DNA from: Tenodera sinensis
Lineage: Eukaryota > Arthropoda > Insecta > Mantodea > Mantidae
Assembly (NCBI GenBank): GCA_030765045.1
Contig: CM060962.1
Coordinates: 141,699,298 to 141,763,297 of the forward strand
Length of the DNA: 64,000 bases
Reading direction: 5' to 3'
In this document: one piece after another, positions 54,290 to 64,000 of the stretch
Numbering within the stretch: the first letter of the stretch is position 1
Layout of the letters: each line of letters opens with the position of its first letter
The notes under the pieces: model-generated
Told to the model about the DNA's origin: nothing
The model's input: the letters and a program-made list of their open reading frames with translations, nothing else
Database searches by the model: none
Position numbers and translations under genes: made by a program

Positions 54290-55397
54290 TAGGCAGTTAG
54301 GTCCTCTTCCAAGAGTGGAGGGGAAGAGAAGAAGGGGAAGACATAGGATGGAATGGAGACAATATATGGGAAGAGTGGCAGTCGGACATGGGACGACAAT
54401 GAGAGAAATGTACAGGTTGGCGCAGGATAGGATCGAATACAGAAAGTGGCTGAAGGAACCCGACACCTAATGGCAGCAGGGAAAGTGAAAGAAGGTCCTC
54501 TTCTGAGGTGATAAGTGTTTCACACACCAAACACTTGAAGTGACCCCAGAAAAAGAAATCAATTGGGTTGACGTCAGGAGAGTGTGCTGACCGAGCTACA
54601 GTTGGACTCCCCATTCCGCTCCATCAGGCAGCATAAACATGGTTCAAATGCTCTCACACAGCCAGGGAGAAATGGGGTGGAACTCTGTCATGTTATAGCC
54701 ACATTCGACGATGAATATGAAGGCGTACATCTTCTAAAACTACAGGTAAAATGTTCTGTAACGCATGAAGATAAACTGAGGGGGAAGCAGATATGAGCCA
54801 ATGACATGGTCTGAAATAATTTAGATCCATATGTTCACTGAAAATGTCTGCTAGTGACTCTTCTCCATGACAGCATGTGGACTGACACAGTCCGACACAT
54901 GGCTGTTTCTTGAATTGAGAACTAGGCTTCATCAGTAAACAATACTGATGAAAAGAAATCAGGCTGCTGGAGTAAAGCCCAGTTACAAAATTGTAGCCGA
55001 GGGCCAAAGTCTTCCAGTATTAGTGCTTGAACCTTCTGATGGTAAAATGGGTAAAGTAGTTCATGTATGGCTTGCCATACGCTAACACAGTTAATGCCCA
55101 GTGCACATGCAATAGTGCATGTGCTGATAGATGGCTCTTTCTCAATGCTTTGTGGAACATTCTCCTCAAATTGCACTGCCCAGGAGTTCGTGTAACACCT
55201 TTATCGCCCCTATTGACCTGGAAGGTTCCCCTCTCTCGCAAACACCTATAGATGGACTGAAACATTGTGCAATTTGGTTGGCGCCTATTGGGATATCGGT
55301 CTCTGTACAGTGTTGCAACAGCTAACCCATCACTTCTTGATTCACAGTAAACAAGGAGCATATCTGCAAGTTCAAAAATGCTGTACACGTGCTCCAT
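54290..55397 (-). pseudogene. DUF4817-type mariner transposase, decayed
   Basis: Minus strand. The N-terminal segment ELADMLLVYCES...YRDRYPNRRQPNCTMFQSI is the DUF4817 HTH region. It continues in another frame with EENVPQSIEKEPSISTCTIA and FGPRLQFCNWALLQQ, then the catalytic-Asp motif VLFTDEA. After further shifts come FSEHMDLNYFRP and SPDVNPIDFFFWGHFKCLVC (last catalytic motif). At least three frameshifts. An 183-bp LINE stub is inserted at 54310-54492. It is related to the open frame at 63573-64000. Confidence 0.8.
54310..54492 (+). mobile_element. 183-bp truncated LINE stub with 11-bp TSD
   Basis: Flanked by AGGTCCTCTTC at 54299-54309 and 54493-54503. The plus strand reads a LINE ORF2 C-terminus: RHRMEWRQYMGRVAVGHGTT, then MREMYRLAQDRIEYRKWLKE and a stop at about 54470, followed by a short A-rich 3' end (GGGAAAGTGAAAGA). 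LAQDRxxYRxW endings are typical of insect endonuclease-RT LINEs. Classic dead-on-arrival insertion. Confidence 0.8.
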
Positions 55398-55555
55398 GTT
55401 TTCCCACAGGTAATCCTCAGCATACTAACTGCAGTGTCCCGAATCATGGAAATTATAGTAGTGCTATTGCACTGGCCTATCAGAATCGCATCCTGAATCA
55501 TGGCAATTCTTCATATGGAATTCACATATTAAAAGGAAGAAATAAAACCTAACTA

Positions 55556-55626
55556 CACGACAGGACCCGAACCAATGAGCTTAAGGGCATCAGTTTTCGG
55601 TGTTAAAGACTACATCACCAGAGAAG
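55556..55626 (-). other. tRNA-like segment
   Basis: Minus strand TGGTGATGTAGTCTTTAACA then GGTTCGGGTCC about 30 bp later: A- and B-box-like. Lies directly beside piggyBac P3. Probably a SINE head; no cloverleaf with paired acceptor arms is apparent. Confidence 0.45.
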
Positions 55627-55803
55627 TTAACCTCTTTGCAAATATGGACTTCATATGGCATCAATTTTAAAATGCAGGAGAATCAATATGGATGTTATAT
55701 GACATCCTGTGCATGCATTTAATGCTTATTTAACCCTAATTATTTTAATTTTTGTCTTTTATAATAAGTTTAAATAAATTCTAGAATAAATAAAGTCTTA
55801 CCT

Positions 55804-57974
55804 TTAAAGGTTCCTTTTTGAATGGTACATCTCAAAACATGGATAGACACATAAGGGCACATCTCCACATTCATGGCATATCGTGTTAGTCTCTTTACAA
55901 ACTCCTTTTTTGTGGCAAACTAGACACCTTCGAAACGGACAAGACTTTTCTGCTGTCGGTGGTATCCTTTTAGGAAAGTGTTTTCCTTCAAGTCTGAGGG
56001 GTGCAGGGGTTGTAGATTTCTTACTCCCTGTATGAAGAGGCCTTCGAATGTTATAGCGCTCAATTAGGCTATGGACTATTGATATGCGGAAGTCCAGGTA
56101 GGTAATCGCCTTGCGTGGGCTTAGAGTTCTCCAAATTACTAAACAATTGTATATGGTGATATCCAGCTGCTGCAAAAAAACCTTTTTATACCATTTAACT
56201 GTTTTTCGTAAAAAGGGATATGATTCCAATACCTGATCTGCTAGATCCAAACCACTCATATGCATATTGTATTACTAGATAAAATCAGGCTTGAAAATTG
56301 ACATTTTGGTGTGGGCATCTATTTTTCCAGTGTCAATCATCAAAATCTTGGGGCTGCAATTGGACAATGCAGTAACCACCCTCCTATCTTGACAAGTAAT
56401 GTAGGTAAACGGTGGGAGCTGATGCACCTGCATTTCTCCTCTCCTTCGGGTCTTTGTATTCACGTTCTTCAGCAAACCAATATGATTTGAATGCACTGTT
56501 CCAATTGCATTTGTTTTCCTTTTGTGTAAGGCCATGTATAATTTAGGGAAGCTGTACCAATTATTTAAATATACAGTCCTACCCTGGTCACGTATAGGTT
56601 CCATCAGGTGCATTACTATGGAGCCAGATAACCCCAAATCTTTGTCTCCAGTATCATCAGTTCCTTGACCAGTGTAAATGCAGCTATTATAAAGACATCC
56701 TGTTTTACTTTCACAAAGACCAAAACTCTTTATGCCAAATCTGGCCCTCTTAGTTTTGATGTATTGCTTCCAACCTAAGCGGCCCTTGCAAAGCATCAAG
56801 CTTTCGTCAACAGTGACTTTATCACCAGGCACGTAATTATCTTTGAATTTTGAAATATACTCCAAAACTGACCTAATTTTGTGCAGTTTATCATTTATGT
56901 TTTCTGTGCCGGTGAAATGAAGGAACCGCAAAATGGAAGTGAATCTGTTATTTGACATGCATTTCGCAAAAAATGGAGTAGCTAGCATGTCATCTGTAGA
57001 CCAGTACATGTCTAAAGTTGGTTTACGAGTAACATCCATGAGCGTAATCGGACCAATTAGCCTGTAAATCCCATTCATGTTACTTCTGTCCACTTCTGAA
57101 TTCTACTCTTGTCAGCTACCTCACAAGGGAAAGGGGATTGAGACATAAAGAGAATCCCAGAGCCAATTCGTGGATGAGCAACAGAAAAATCCTGTCATGT
57201 TCTGAATGGACTAATGCCATCAAAATGTCATGTAACACGTCAGCAGTAAGATCTGTGCCTGGAAGAAATCAGCGAACAACACTATGTCGGCACTCAAATT
57301 GTAAAGAAGTGGAAACCCTTGGGCATGTACTAGGATATTGCCCAAAGGGAGAATTACTTCGCAACACTCGTCACCACCGTGTGCGTTCATCAATTTCTAC
57401 AGCCCTTCGTAGAGCCAATTGGGAGATCTATGAAGAGGTCCATTGCCTGTCTGAGGATGGTAGCCATCGAAGAGCAGATATCGTAGCCATCAAGGGGGAT
57501 GCAGGAAAGGGTCTCATTCTTGATCCAACAGTAAGAATGGAGCAACATTTACAGCAGGCGACACAGGTGAACGAGGAAAAGAAAGCCATCTACCAACCAT
57601 GCATTCCTCACCTTAGTGAGAGATATAATGTACCTGAAAATGCATGGGAGGTAAAAGGACTACTCTTTGGTGCCTGCGGAACATGTTTTAAATTCACAAG
57701 TACCTGCCTCAAAGCACTGGGTGTGCAATGGTCCAAAATTGTAAATATATGTTTACATGTCCTAAAAGACTTTATATATTTTAAATAATCACTTGTATTC
57801 AATGTGTTAACTGTTATCTTCTTGTTATAATCATTTAATTTTTCTTTAGATATTTTGAATATTAATTTTAATCATTTTTTTTTCTTCTTAAAATTGACTT
57901 TGTCATATATCTTTGTATTCTGGATCTTTATGGTCACCTGCAATGTCAGGCAGATGTCACAATTTTTGTTTGTG

Positions 57975-58011
<37 letters not shown>

Positions 58012-58438
58012 TTAAATTGCCTTTAGAAGTCAGGTCTTCCTTCACCTTACTCGCATATGCATTTGTTTCTGTAACAATGAGAGACACTAAGTCAGCAGTA
58101 AAAGGTTCTGTGAAAATGTCAATTGATTGGCTGTCAGAAGTCAGCTGAGCCTAGGGTTGTACACCAGAGGCTGTGCTCGTGAAGATGTGTCTAGTTGTTT
58201 TGGAGTCATTTTGACTACCCCACGATGTTGCTTCTTCACGAACACCTGAAGGAGGAGTCATTTTCCTCCTCACTGCCTCATATCCTTGATGCCCCCCTCA
58301 AAATCTGAAAACTCACCGTCAATATCGAAGTCACTGTCATATAGCAAAACGTCCTCCACATTATCTGAAGTAATTTGTGAAGCCCGTACACTGCCTACAC
58401 GAGCTAATGTGTTAGCTACATTGCTAATCGAAGTCATG
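55804..58438 (-). pseudogene. piggyBac transposase, copy P3
   Basis: ATG at 58438 (MTSISNVANTLARVGSVRAS), acidic N-terminus (YDSDFDIDGEFSDFEGG), then frame breaks and the R2-like insert. The catalytic part at 57093-56275 keeps VTVDESLMLCKGRLG and VYLNNWYSFPKLY, where the second catalytic Asp of P2 (YLDNW) is Asn. Two adjacent stops (TAG TAA at about 56275-56280) replace QE of P2. The C-terminal part at 56265-55804 is open with the full Cys-rich tail (CLVCHKKGVCKETNTICHEC) that P2 has lost. Dead, but complementary in damage to P2. Confidence 0.88.
57111..58007 (+). mobile_element. R2-clade LINE 3' fragment inside P3
   Basis: A plus-strand frame to 57788 includes CRHSNCKEVETLGHVLGYC (CCHC) and then a restriction-like endonuclease: RSSISTALRRANWEIYEEVH, RADIVAIKGDAGKGLILDPT (the Asp-containing R2-type active site). 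It ends WEVKGLLFGACGTC...FIYFK-stop. The 3' end is a (TA)n run at about 57979-58007. The RT is absent (5' truncation). P3 resumes at once after the TA run. The nuclease type differs from the APE-type endonucleases of the other LINEs here. Confidence 0.82.
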
Positions 58439-59132
58439 GTTAGAACTGAGATATAACATTTTCAAATCTGGTTTACTGATAGCTAAAACAAAAAACTGTG
58501 AACCCCGTAGCTACACAGCTCTACCATTGATCTCCGCTGTGTATTTATTCTAAGGCGTAAATAGAAATGCTGACAGAGAGATTTGATTTCTTTTCACCTT
58601 GGGTGTTTACCACACACACACAAACAAGTAGCTATTATTGCATCGTAGCAATAAACAGAATGATAAAACCTTGAAACTGAGAACATTGTGCTTAGCTAGC
58701 TATACATATATACATTTGTATGCACATAACACATACCTGACTCACAAATTAGGTGCGTTCGATGTACAGAATGACTTTTGCTACAGAGAAAAAATTAGTG
58801 ATATTTAAACATTTTGATAATAGTCTTTTTTTGTTTCTATGATAGATGTATAGTGCCTTTAATGACCTTTAAGCCAGTTTTGTTTTATTAAAACAACTTA
58901 ATAAATACCAAAGGTACAAATATTTATGTACAAAGCATATTTACCTACACTTAATGCATCTAACATCAGACTTCTACAATGGAACGCAGGTGGTCTCACC
59001 CAAACAAAAAGAGTAGAACTCAATAAAATTGTATTTGACTATAACATATGTAAGATTTAAAGCTTTCATGGCGCACGTTATTTATTACAGTTTCACGGGC
59101 GATCAGCCGTGTGAGGTTTAAAAACATTGAGC

Positions 59133-59166
59133 TTTCGGCCATTCTAAACTCCATGGCCTTCGTCAG
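59133..59166 (-). ncRNA. Hammerhead-ribozyme-like core, left arm
   Basis: Mirror of the right-arm motif on the minus strand: CTGACGA (59166-59160), A, GGCCAT stem halves at 59158-59153 and 59142-59137, GAAA (59136-59133). All core positions are identical to the right arm. Confidence 0.5.
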
Positions 59167-60252
59167 AATTTATAAATGACCGTTAGCTTTCCGCTCCCCA
59201 TATATATATATATATATATACAATGTTAGGTGGGAGGGGGTTGCGTTGCCCTGGCCAATGAGCGGGTGACGATTTGTGATTGGGCCTGCCGTTTCGGGCT
59301 ATGTTTGTCACCGGCCACAGTGTTTTCTTGAGGGTCAGTACTTGGTCCAAAATCACTATAGTTGCTGTTGTGAATGTGTTTAGTATAACGACTGGCAGGT
59401 AAATACCTGTGCAACACTAGAAATAAGGTCAAATTGCACGAGTAACCTCAGGTATGCTAGCACTAACATTAGCAGATATCATAACAACTTGCAGGTAAAC
59501 ACCTGTGCAACCCTAAACTTAAGCATTGCACAAATTACATCATGACTAACAGGCCTATGCCTGTGCAACCTAATCATAAGTAAGCGTAATTGCGTCTCAT
59601 ATCAATACACAAATTTAACAATGCATTTATCTCTCTTGGTCATGTCCAGGTTTCATGGGCATTACCAAAAAGCAACATTTGACTCGCTCGCATGAAATTC
59701 ATGCCAGCTTAAAGCTCTCAATTACTAACCGGGGTGCTATGCGGGACCCGACTAACGCACGATGATGCACGAAAACTTTAGCATTGTACGAACTAACACG
59801 TGGAAGGGTTTTTTAGTGAGTAACCCTCCCCCTTCAGGGCGCAGGGACCCTCACACTGTTGGCCTCAGCATGTCGGCCTCCGCCTGTAGCGGGTTTTTCC
59901 CCTCCACGGTAAAAAAAAAAAAAAAAAAAAAAATGAATGTGTTTCATGGCTATTGTCCAGGCAGGGCTTAGCTGAAGTCCGCGGTCCCTGTTGTAATTGT
60001 TTGGATGCAGTTTGATTTGGATGGCTTCCTTAATGACTCTGTCCCAGTATTTATCCGTATGATCCAGAACTTCTGGACCAAGTACTGACCCTCAAGAAAA
60101 CACTGTGGCCGGTGACAAACATAGCCCGAAACAGCAGGCCCAATCACAAATCGTCACCCGCTCATTGGCCAGGGCAACGCAACCCCCTCCCACCTAACAT
60201 TGTATATATATATATATATATGGGGAGCGGAAAGCTAACGGTCATTTTCATT

Positions 60253-60286
60253 CTGACGAAGGCCATGGAGTTTAGAATGGCCGAAA
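60253..60286 (+). ncRNA. Hammerhead-ribozyme-like core, right arm
   Basis: CTGACGA (60253-60259), then one A, then a 6-bp stem GGCCAT/ATGGCC (60261-60266 with 60277-60282) closing a 10-nt loop, then GAAA (60283-60286). The invariant CUGANGA...GAAA order fits. The unpaired A before the stem and the short third stem leave activity uncertain. Confidence 0.5.
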
Positions 60287-60344
60287 GCTCAATGTTTTTA
60301 AACCTCACACGGCTGATCGCCCGTGAAACTGTAATATATAACAG

Positions 60345-62640
60345 ATATATTTTTCATACAAGAAGCGAATCTAACAAATGATCAACTTAAATACTTCAAT
60401 TTTACTGGTTTTCTGCTACACCTACTACCCAAAAATAGACAGATAAGTAGTGGAATATTAGTTGGAGTCAAAAAGGATATTAAATCCTCCTTTGAAATTG
60501 TTAAAGAAATGGATAACACAGATAAAAGTGAATTAATAAACCTAATTTTTGGGATAACAAAACACATCTACATGTCTACAGTATTTACAATCCTCCCAGG
60601 AATGAACCAGATCTCTCACTTATTGACCAATTAAATAAAACAATTCTAATTGGGGATTTCAATGCCCATTCCAAAAGATGGGGTTATGAAAAAGTGGATT
60701 CTACAGGGAAGATAGTGGAAGAAGTTTTTAATACCACTACTTTTGAACTGATTTATAGTAAAGAAGATCCCACAACCTTCATACATTACTCTGGAGCAGG
60801 CAGTAACCCAGACCTCTTGTTAGCTACAACAGATATTGTTTCAAAAATTAAAAAACAAGTTATAGAAGACCCAAGTTCTGGTCACAGAGCAGTAATTGCT
60901 GATGTAAAACTAGAGAATACAAAGAAGTCAAGGTCACACGAATCTGTATTGGAACATCAAAAAAGCAGATTGGAGCAAATATAAAACTGAACTGGAACAT
61001 AAATTTAAAGAACAAACAAACTCACAGCTACATGACCAACCAGATCATTTGAACAAAAATTTCTGTAAAGTCATCCTAGAAACCGCAAAAAAACATATTC
61101 CTCGTGGAAGAACTAAAAATTTCAAACCCTTTTGGAACCCTCAGTTAGAAGAACTGAAAAAGCAAAGGGATATAGCTAGAAATACAGCTGAACAAACAAA
61201 AAACATATTGGATACACAAATATGGCGGAAGAAATGTGCCTCGCAAAAAAAAAAAAGAATTTAATACAGCTAAAAAGAATCACTTTAATAATTTCTTAGA
61301 AAAAATTGATTATAGGACCGATGGTAACAAAGCTCATAAGTTCATAAAAAATGTCAAGGACAGGAAAGAAAACAACAGCACACCTATCATACACAACAAT
61401 AAAATATTAGTAAATGATACAGTCATAGCCAAAACATTCAATAAATATTATGCTAATTCACATAAAGTAACAAGAAATAATAAAAAGGAACGTAAAGAAT
61501 TTAAGAAAGATTTGAAACAAGAAAGAAAATGTGATCCTAGCACTCAATGCAATATCTTTTTTCAAAATTTTAATATGCAAGAACTGAACATTGCAATAAA
61601 TAATCTAAAAAACAAAAAATCTCCTGGGCCAGATCACATACATCCAGGGCCAGATCACATACATCCAGAGTTCATAAAAAAACCTTGGTAAAACAGTACA
61701 ACAACTACTAAAACTCTACAATCTATCCTGGAAAACCACTGTACCTGCTGAATGGCGAAAAGCAATAATTGCCCCACTCTTGAAGAAAGATAAAAGAGCA
61801 TCAGAAATAAAAAATAACAGACCAATTGCGCTTACTAGCACAATAGCAAAAGTGATGGAAAGAATGGTGTCAAACAGGTTAAATTGGTTTCTAGAATCAC
61901 AAAATTTAATATTCCCATGTCAAGCTGGATTCAGAGAGTTCCACTCTACAAACGAACAAGTCTTACTTGTATCAGTTTTCATTGATTTCCAAAGTGCATA
62001 TGATTCTATATGCAGAACAAAACTACGAAAGAAAGTAAAAAAAATAGGGATACAAGGTCCAATGTTTTCGTGGCTATGTCATTTCCTGACACAACGCTTT
62101 ATTGCTACCAGATATGGAAGAAATATATCTAAATACAAACAAGTACACAGTGGATTACCACAAGGCGCAGTGCTCAGCACAACACTTTTTAATATATTTA
62201 TTAACGATCTGCCACAACAAATACAAGAATCAGGTGTGAAGTGTGCACTATTTGCTGATGACTTGGTAAAAACCAAAAAGCAAAAGTACAGAACTAGAAA
62301 AAACCATGCAAAAATCCTTAACCAACTCACAAAAGTGGACCAAAGAAAATTTAATGACTGTTAATACAACAAAATCAAACTACCAAGTCTTTTCACTAAG
62401 AAAAAAACCACTAAAAATAAAACTATTTTGAGGGTCAACAACTACCAGAAACAAAGGAAGCAAAGTATTTAGGAGTTACATTTGATACCAAACTTACATG
62501 GACCAAACAAATAGAAAATGTAATACAAAGAGCAGAAACGTGCCTTTCACTGTTAAAACGTCTAACAGCAATGAAGTGGAGATGTTCCAGAGCAACTCTT
62601 AACACAACATACAATGTACATACCACCCATCTAATGGCAT
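60345..62640 (+). pseudogene. LINE-C ORF2: endonuclease and RT
   Basis: Endonuclease: TILIGDFNAHSKRWGYEKVD (about 60650) and SSGHRAVIADVK. Linker with a run of ten A (61245-61255) where the frame shifts. RT: NLKNKKSPGPDHIHP with an extra in-frame copy of GPDHIHP (21-bp tandem duplication at about 61626-61668), RPIALTSTIAKVMERM, FIDFQSAYDSI, SGLPQGAVLSTTLFNIFIND, catalytic FADDLV (about 62256). Just after FADD the frame shifts, and YLGVTFDTKLTW continues in another frame. RNase H is missing. Several lesions; inactive. Confidence 0.82.
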
Positions 62641-63572
62641 GTGCACCTTAGTCCAGTTTTGCACTTACTAAAATGTATTGCTTAACGTTCTTAAGGAGAG
62701 GAATGCGCAACATTGAGAGCAACAGTGCTTTAAGGGACCGAACGTACTCCTTGCTAAAGTACACCTCAAAAACATACAACTCGTTTATTGAGAGCGAATT
62801 CCGGTTTCCAGCCGATTTTACAAACTTTTTATTAAAGTATACATAGCAACGTAATTCAGTAAGCGCCTCGGAAAAATCGGACCTATCATATGGGTACACT
62901 AACGTCAGCTAAAAAGAAAATGGTGGATTCTTGTACTTAGAGCAGCGGTTGGCTGCCAAAAATTGCGAAAAATTTAGAGACACGCCTCATCCATCATGAA
63001 CCCGTACAGTCAAAACGGACATATTATTAAATAACAGTTTATTTACATTTTTCTGTGAACTACGCCTCGTGCATCTCAATTAATATGCATAACAGCTCTT
63101 GCCATTCAAGTAATAATATTAAAATGCCCAGCAAATGATTAAAACTGTCTTAAAAGGCTAAATCAAGCCCGAAAACTCGTGAGGTGGCAATGGCCTAGCG
63201 CCAGGCATGCTAGTCCTACTATTGAACGCTTACATACGTGCTTTCAGTTAAGTCTCGAAATAGGTGAATAGGATTGTGACGGGTCCTCTGCGCTAAGCCC
63301 CAATGTCATAGGTTCGAGTCTCAGTAGTGTAAATATTTTTTTTTTATGTTCATCAAAACTTGGAAACCGAATTCACAATAATCTAATTATGAAGTCCCTG
63401 AGCGTTTAGGACATTATAATTTAAATCGTTTTTGGTTGTCTGCATTTTGTAATTGAACAGGTGTAATGACTTCCGCGTCATTGGACTGGCATGATGTATT
63501 GTGTTGTGAATGCCGACTCCTGCGTTGTCCACACGTATGCTGTCGCACAATATTTTGTGCCAGGCTTTCATT
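62641..63572. other. No gene recognised; tRNA-like B box at 63311
   Basis: A GGTTCGAGTCTC B-box match at 63311-63322 followed by a T-run suggests a tRNA-derived repeat; a matching A box at the right distance was not convincing. The rest shows nothing. Confidence 0.4.
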
Positions 63573-64000
63573 ATGTATTCGACAGACGAGTACGTAGATA
63601 TGCTTTTGATCTACGGAGAAGTAAGAACAAATACACCGGAGAAAATATCTCGGGAGAGATATCCAAATAGACGACAACCAACAGCAAACAGCTTCCGGAA
63701 TGTTGAAAGGCAGCTGCATGTAACAGCATCACTTGCAAGAATGCCTCCTCGTAGACACGCACCAGCAACATCGGGTGTTAATGCAGAAGCAGTTTTGAAT
63801 GCCACCCAGAACAATCCGCATACTAGTACACGGGTAGCTGCTCAGGAGGTGAACATCAGCCAGTCTTCTGTAGTGCGAATATTGAACACTAACAAGTTCC
63901 ACTCTTATGGTTTGCACCTACACCAAGCACTTCACGGGAGAGATTTTGAAGCTCGAGTGATTTTTTGTGAATGGTTGCTGGAGCGAGTAGCAAGTGATGT
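63573..64000 (+). CDS. DUF4817-type mariner transposase, N-terminal part, open to window end
   Basis: ATG at 63573 (MYSTDEYVDMLLIYGEVRTN) and no stop for 142 codons to the window edge. The first HTH (YVDMLLIYGE...RERYPNRRQP) matches the DUF4817 region of the relic at 55397-55020. The second HTH-like segment is TSTRVAAQEVNISQSSVVRI. The region before the catalytic domain (FEARVIFCEWLLERVAS) ends the window. The catalytic domain lies outside. The unbroken frame contrasts with the decayed relative upstream. The TIR left of it was not identified. Confidence 0.8.
   Translation, partial: MYSTDEYVDMLLIYGEVRTNTPEKISRERYPNRRQPTANSFRNVERQLHVTASLARMPPRRHAPATSGVNAEAVLNATQNNPHTSTRVAAQEVNISQSSVVRILNTNKFHSYGLHLHQALHGRDFEARVIFCEWLLERVASD

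Larger units (their letters stand above)
55631..58967 (-). mobile_element. piggyBac-like element P3, one end lost
   Basis: Left end TTAA (55627-55630) then CCTCTTTGCAAATATGG, matching P2. The right end stops near 58967 where LINE-C starts, about 85 bp short of the expected terminus. An R2-clade LINE fragment interrupts it at 57111-58007. Confidence 0.85.
59047..60336. mobile_element. Element with ~265-bp inverted arms, Penelope-like
   Basis: Arms 59084-59349 and 60074-60335 are inverted repeats of very high identity. They include a (TA)n tract in each and the shared block around CACCGGCCACAGTG. Flanked by TATAACA at 59040-59046 and 60337-60343. Each arm has a hammerhead-like core facing outward. 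The 0.72-kb centre has no long ORF and carries a poly(A) run (59911-59933). Inverted pseudo-LTRs with hammerhead motifs are a Penelope-like trait; a foldback DNA element is the alternative. Confidence 0.7.
58968..62640 (+). mobile_element. LINE-C: Jockey-like LINE ORF2 interrupted by an inverted-arm element
   Basis: Begins at the start of the endonuclease domain (IRLLQWNAGGLTQTKRVELN) fused to P3, is interrupted at 59047-60336, and ends near 62640 in the region after RT. Both ends are truncated; no poly(A) or target duplication is visible. Confidence 0.8.

Overview
This window is repeat-saturated, AT-rich animal DNA. It shows no operons, ribosome-binding sites or dense genes. Reading frames, terminal repeats and target-site duplications (TSDs) show piggyBac, mariner, hAT, Gypsy, Jockey/LOA-like, R2-like and tRNA-SINE copies nested inside one another. 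One exon of a host membrane transporter (MFSD6-like) is framed by consensus splice sites, so part of the window is probably intronic. The TE mix and the intron-dominated layout fit a large-genome arthropod, probably a hemimetabolous insect. The species cannot be fixed from sequence alone.

Layout. 1-8164: two copies of one hAT family in inverted orientation. The second has clean terminal inverted repeats (TIRs) and an 8-bp TSD. Between them lie relics of another hAT family, a LINE RNase H tail, a Gypsy gag fragment and a 59-nt-arm hairpin. 8165-15733: an unknown acidic ORF with one stop, then a dispersed repeat (R) split by a 5.36-kb Gypsy element with 375-bp LTRs. 15734-24530: a SINE with 12-bp TSD, then an internally deleted Gypsy-like element whose 3' LTR is split by a full-length Jockey-type LINE (LINE-B).

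24531-36446: a LOA/Jockey-like LINE (LINE-A) with a 26-bp tandem array in its 5' leader. It has been hit by a piggyBac deletion derivative, a solo LTR, a 1.6-kb DDE transposon and a block containing another LINE. At the piggyBac and solo-LTR sites the LINE frame reads through once the insert and one TSD copy are skipped. 36648-47733: two inverted copies of the same DDE family, a second R copy, a tRNA-like SINE, and an apparently intact mariner with 27-bp perfect TIRs. 47738-53093: a piggyBac element whose transposase tail is broken by a SINE, a third R copy, a degenerate CCTAA-like tract, and the MFSD6-like exon on the minus strand.

53094-64000: a decayed DUF4817-type mariner carrying a 183-bp LINE stub with 11-bp TSD; a third piggyBac copy interrupted by an R2-clade LINE tail; and a Jockey-like LINE interrupted by a 1.29-kb element with about 265-bp inverted arms. 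Each arm carries a hammerhead-ribozyme-like core, reminiscent of Penelope-like elements. The window ends inside an open DUF4817-type transposase frame.

Nothing here is a cooperating gene system: these are independent insertions whose nesting gives relative ages. The candidate new structure most worth checking is the inverted element with two outward-facing hammerhead-like motifs. All homology calls are from motif recognition by eye; no database search was run.
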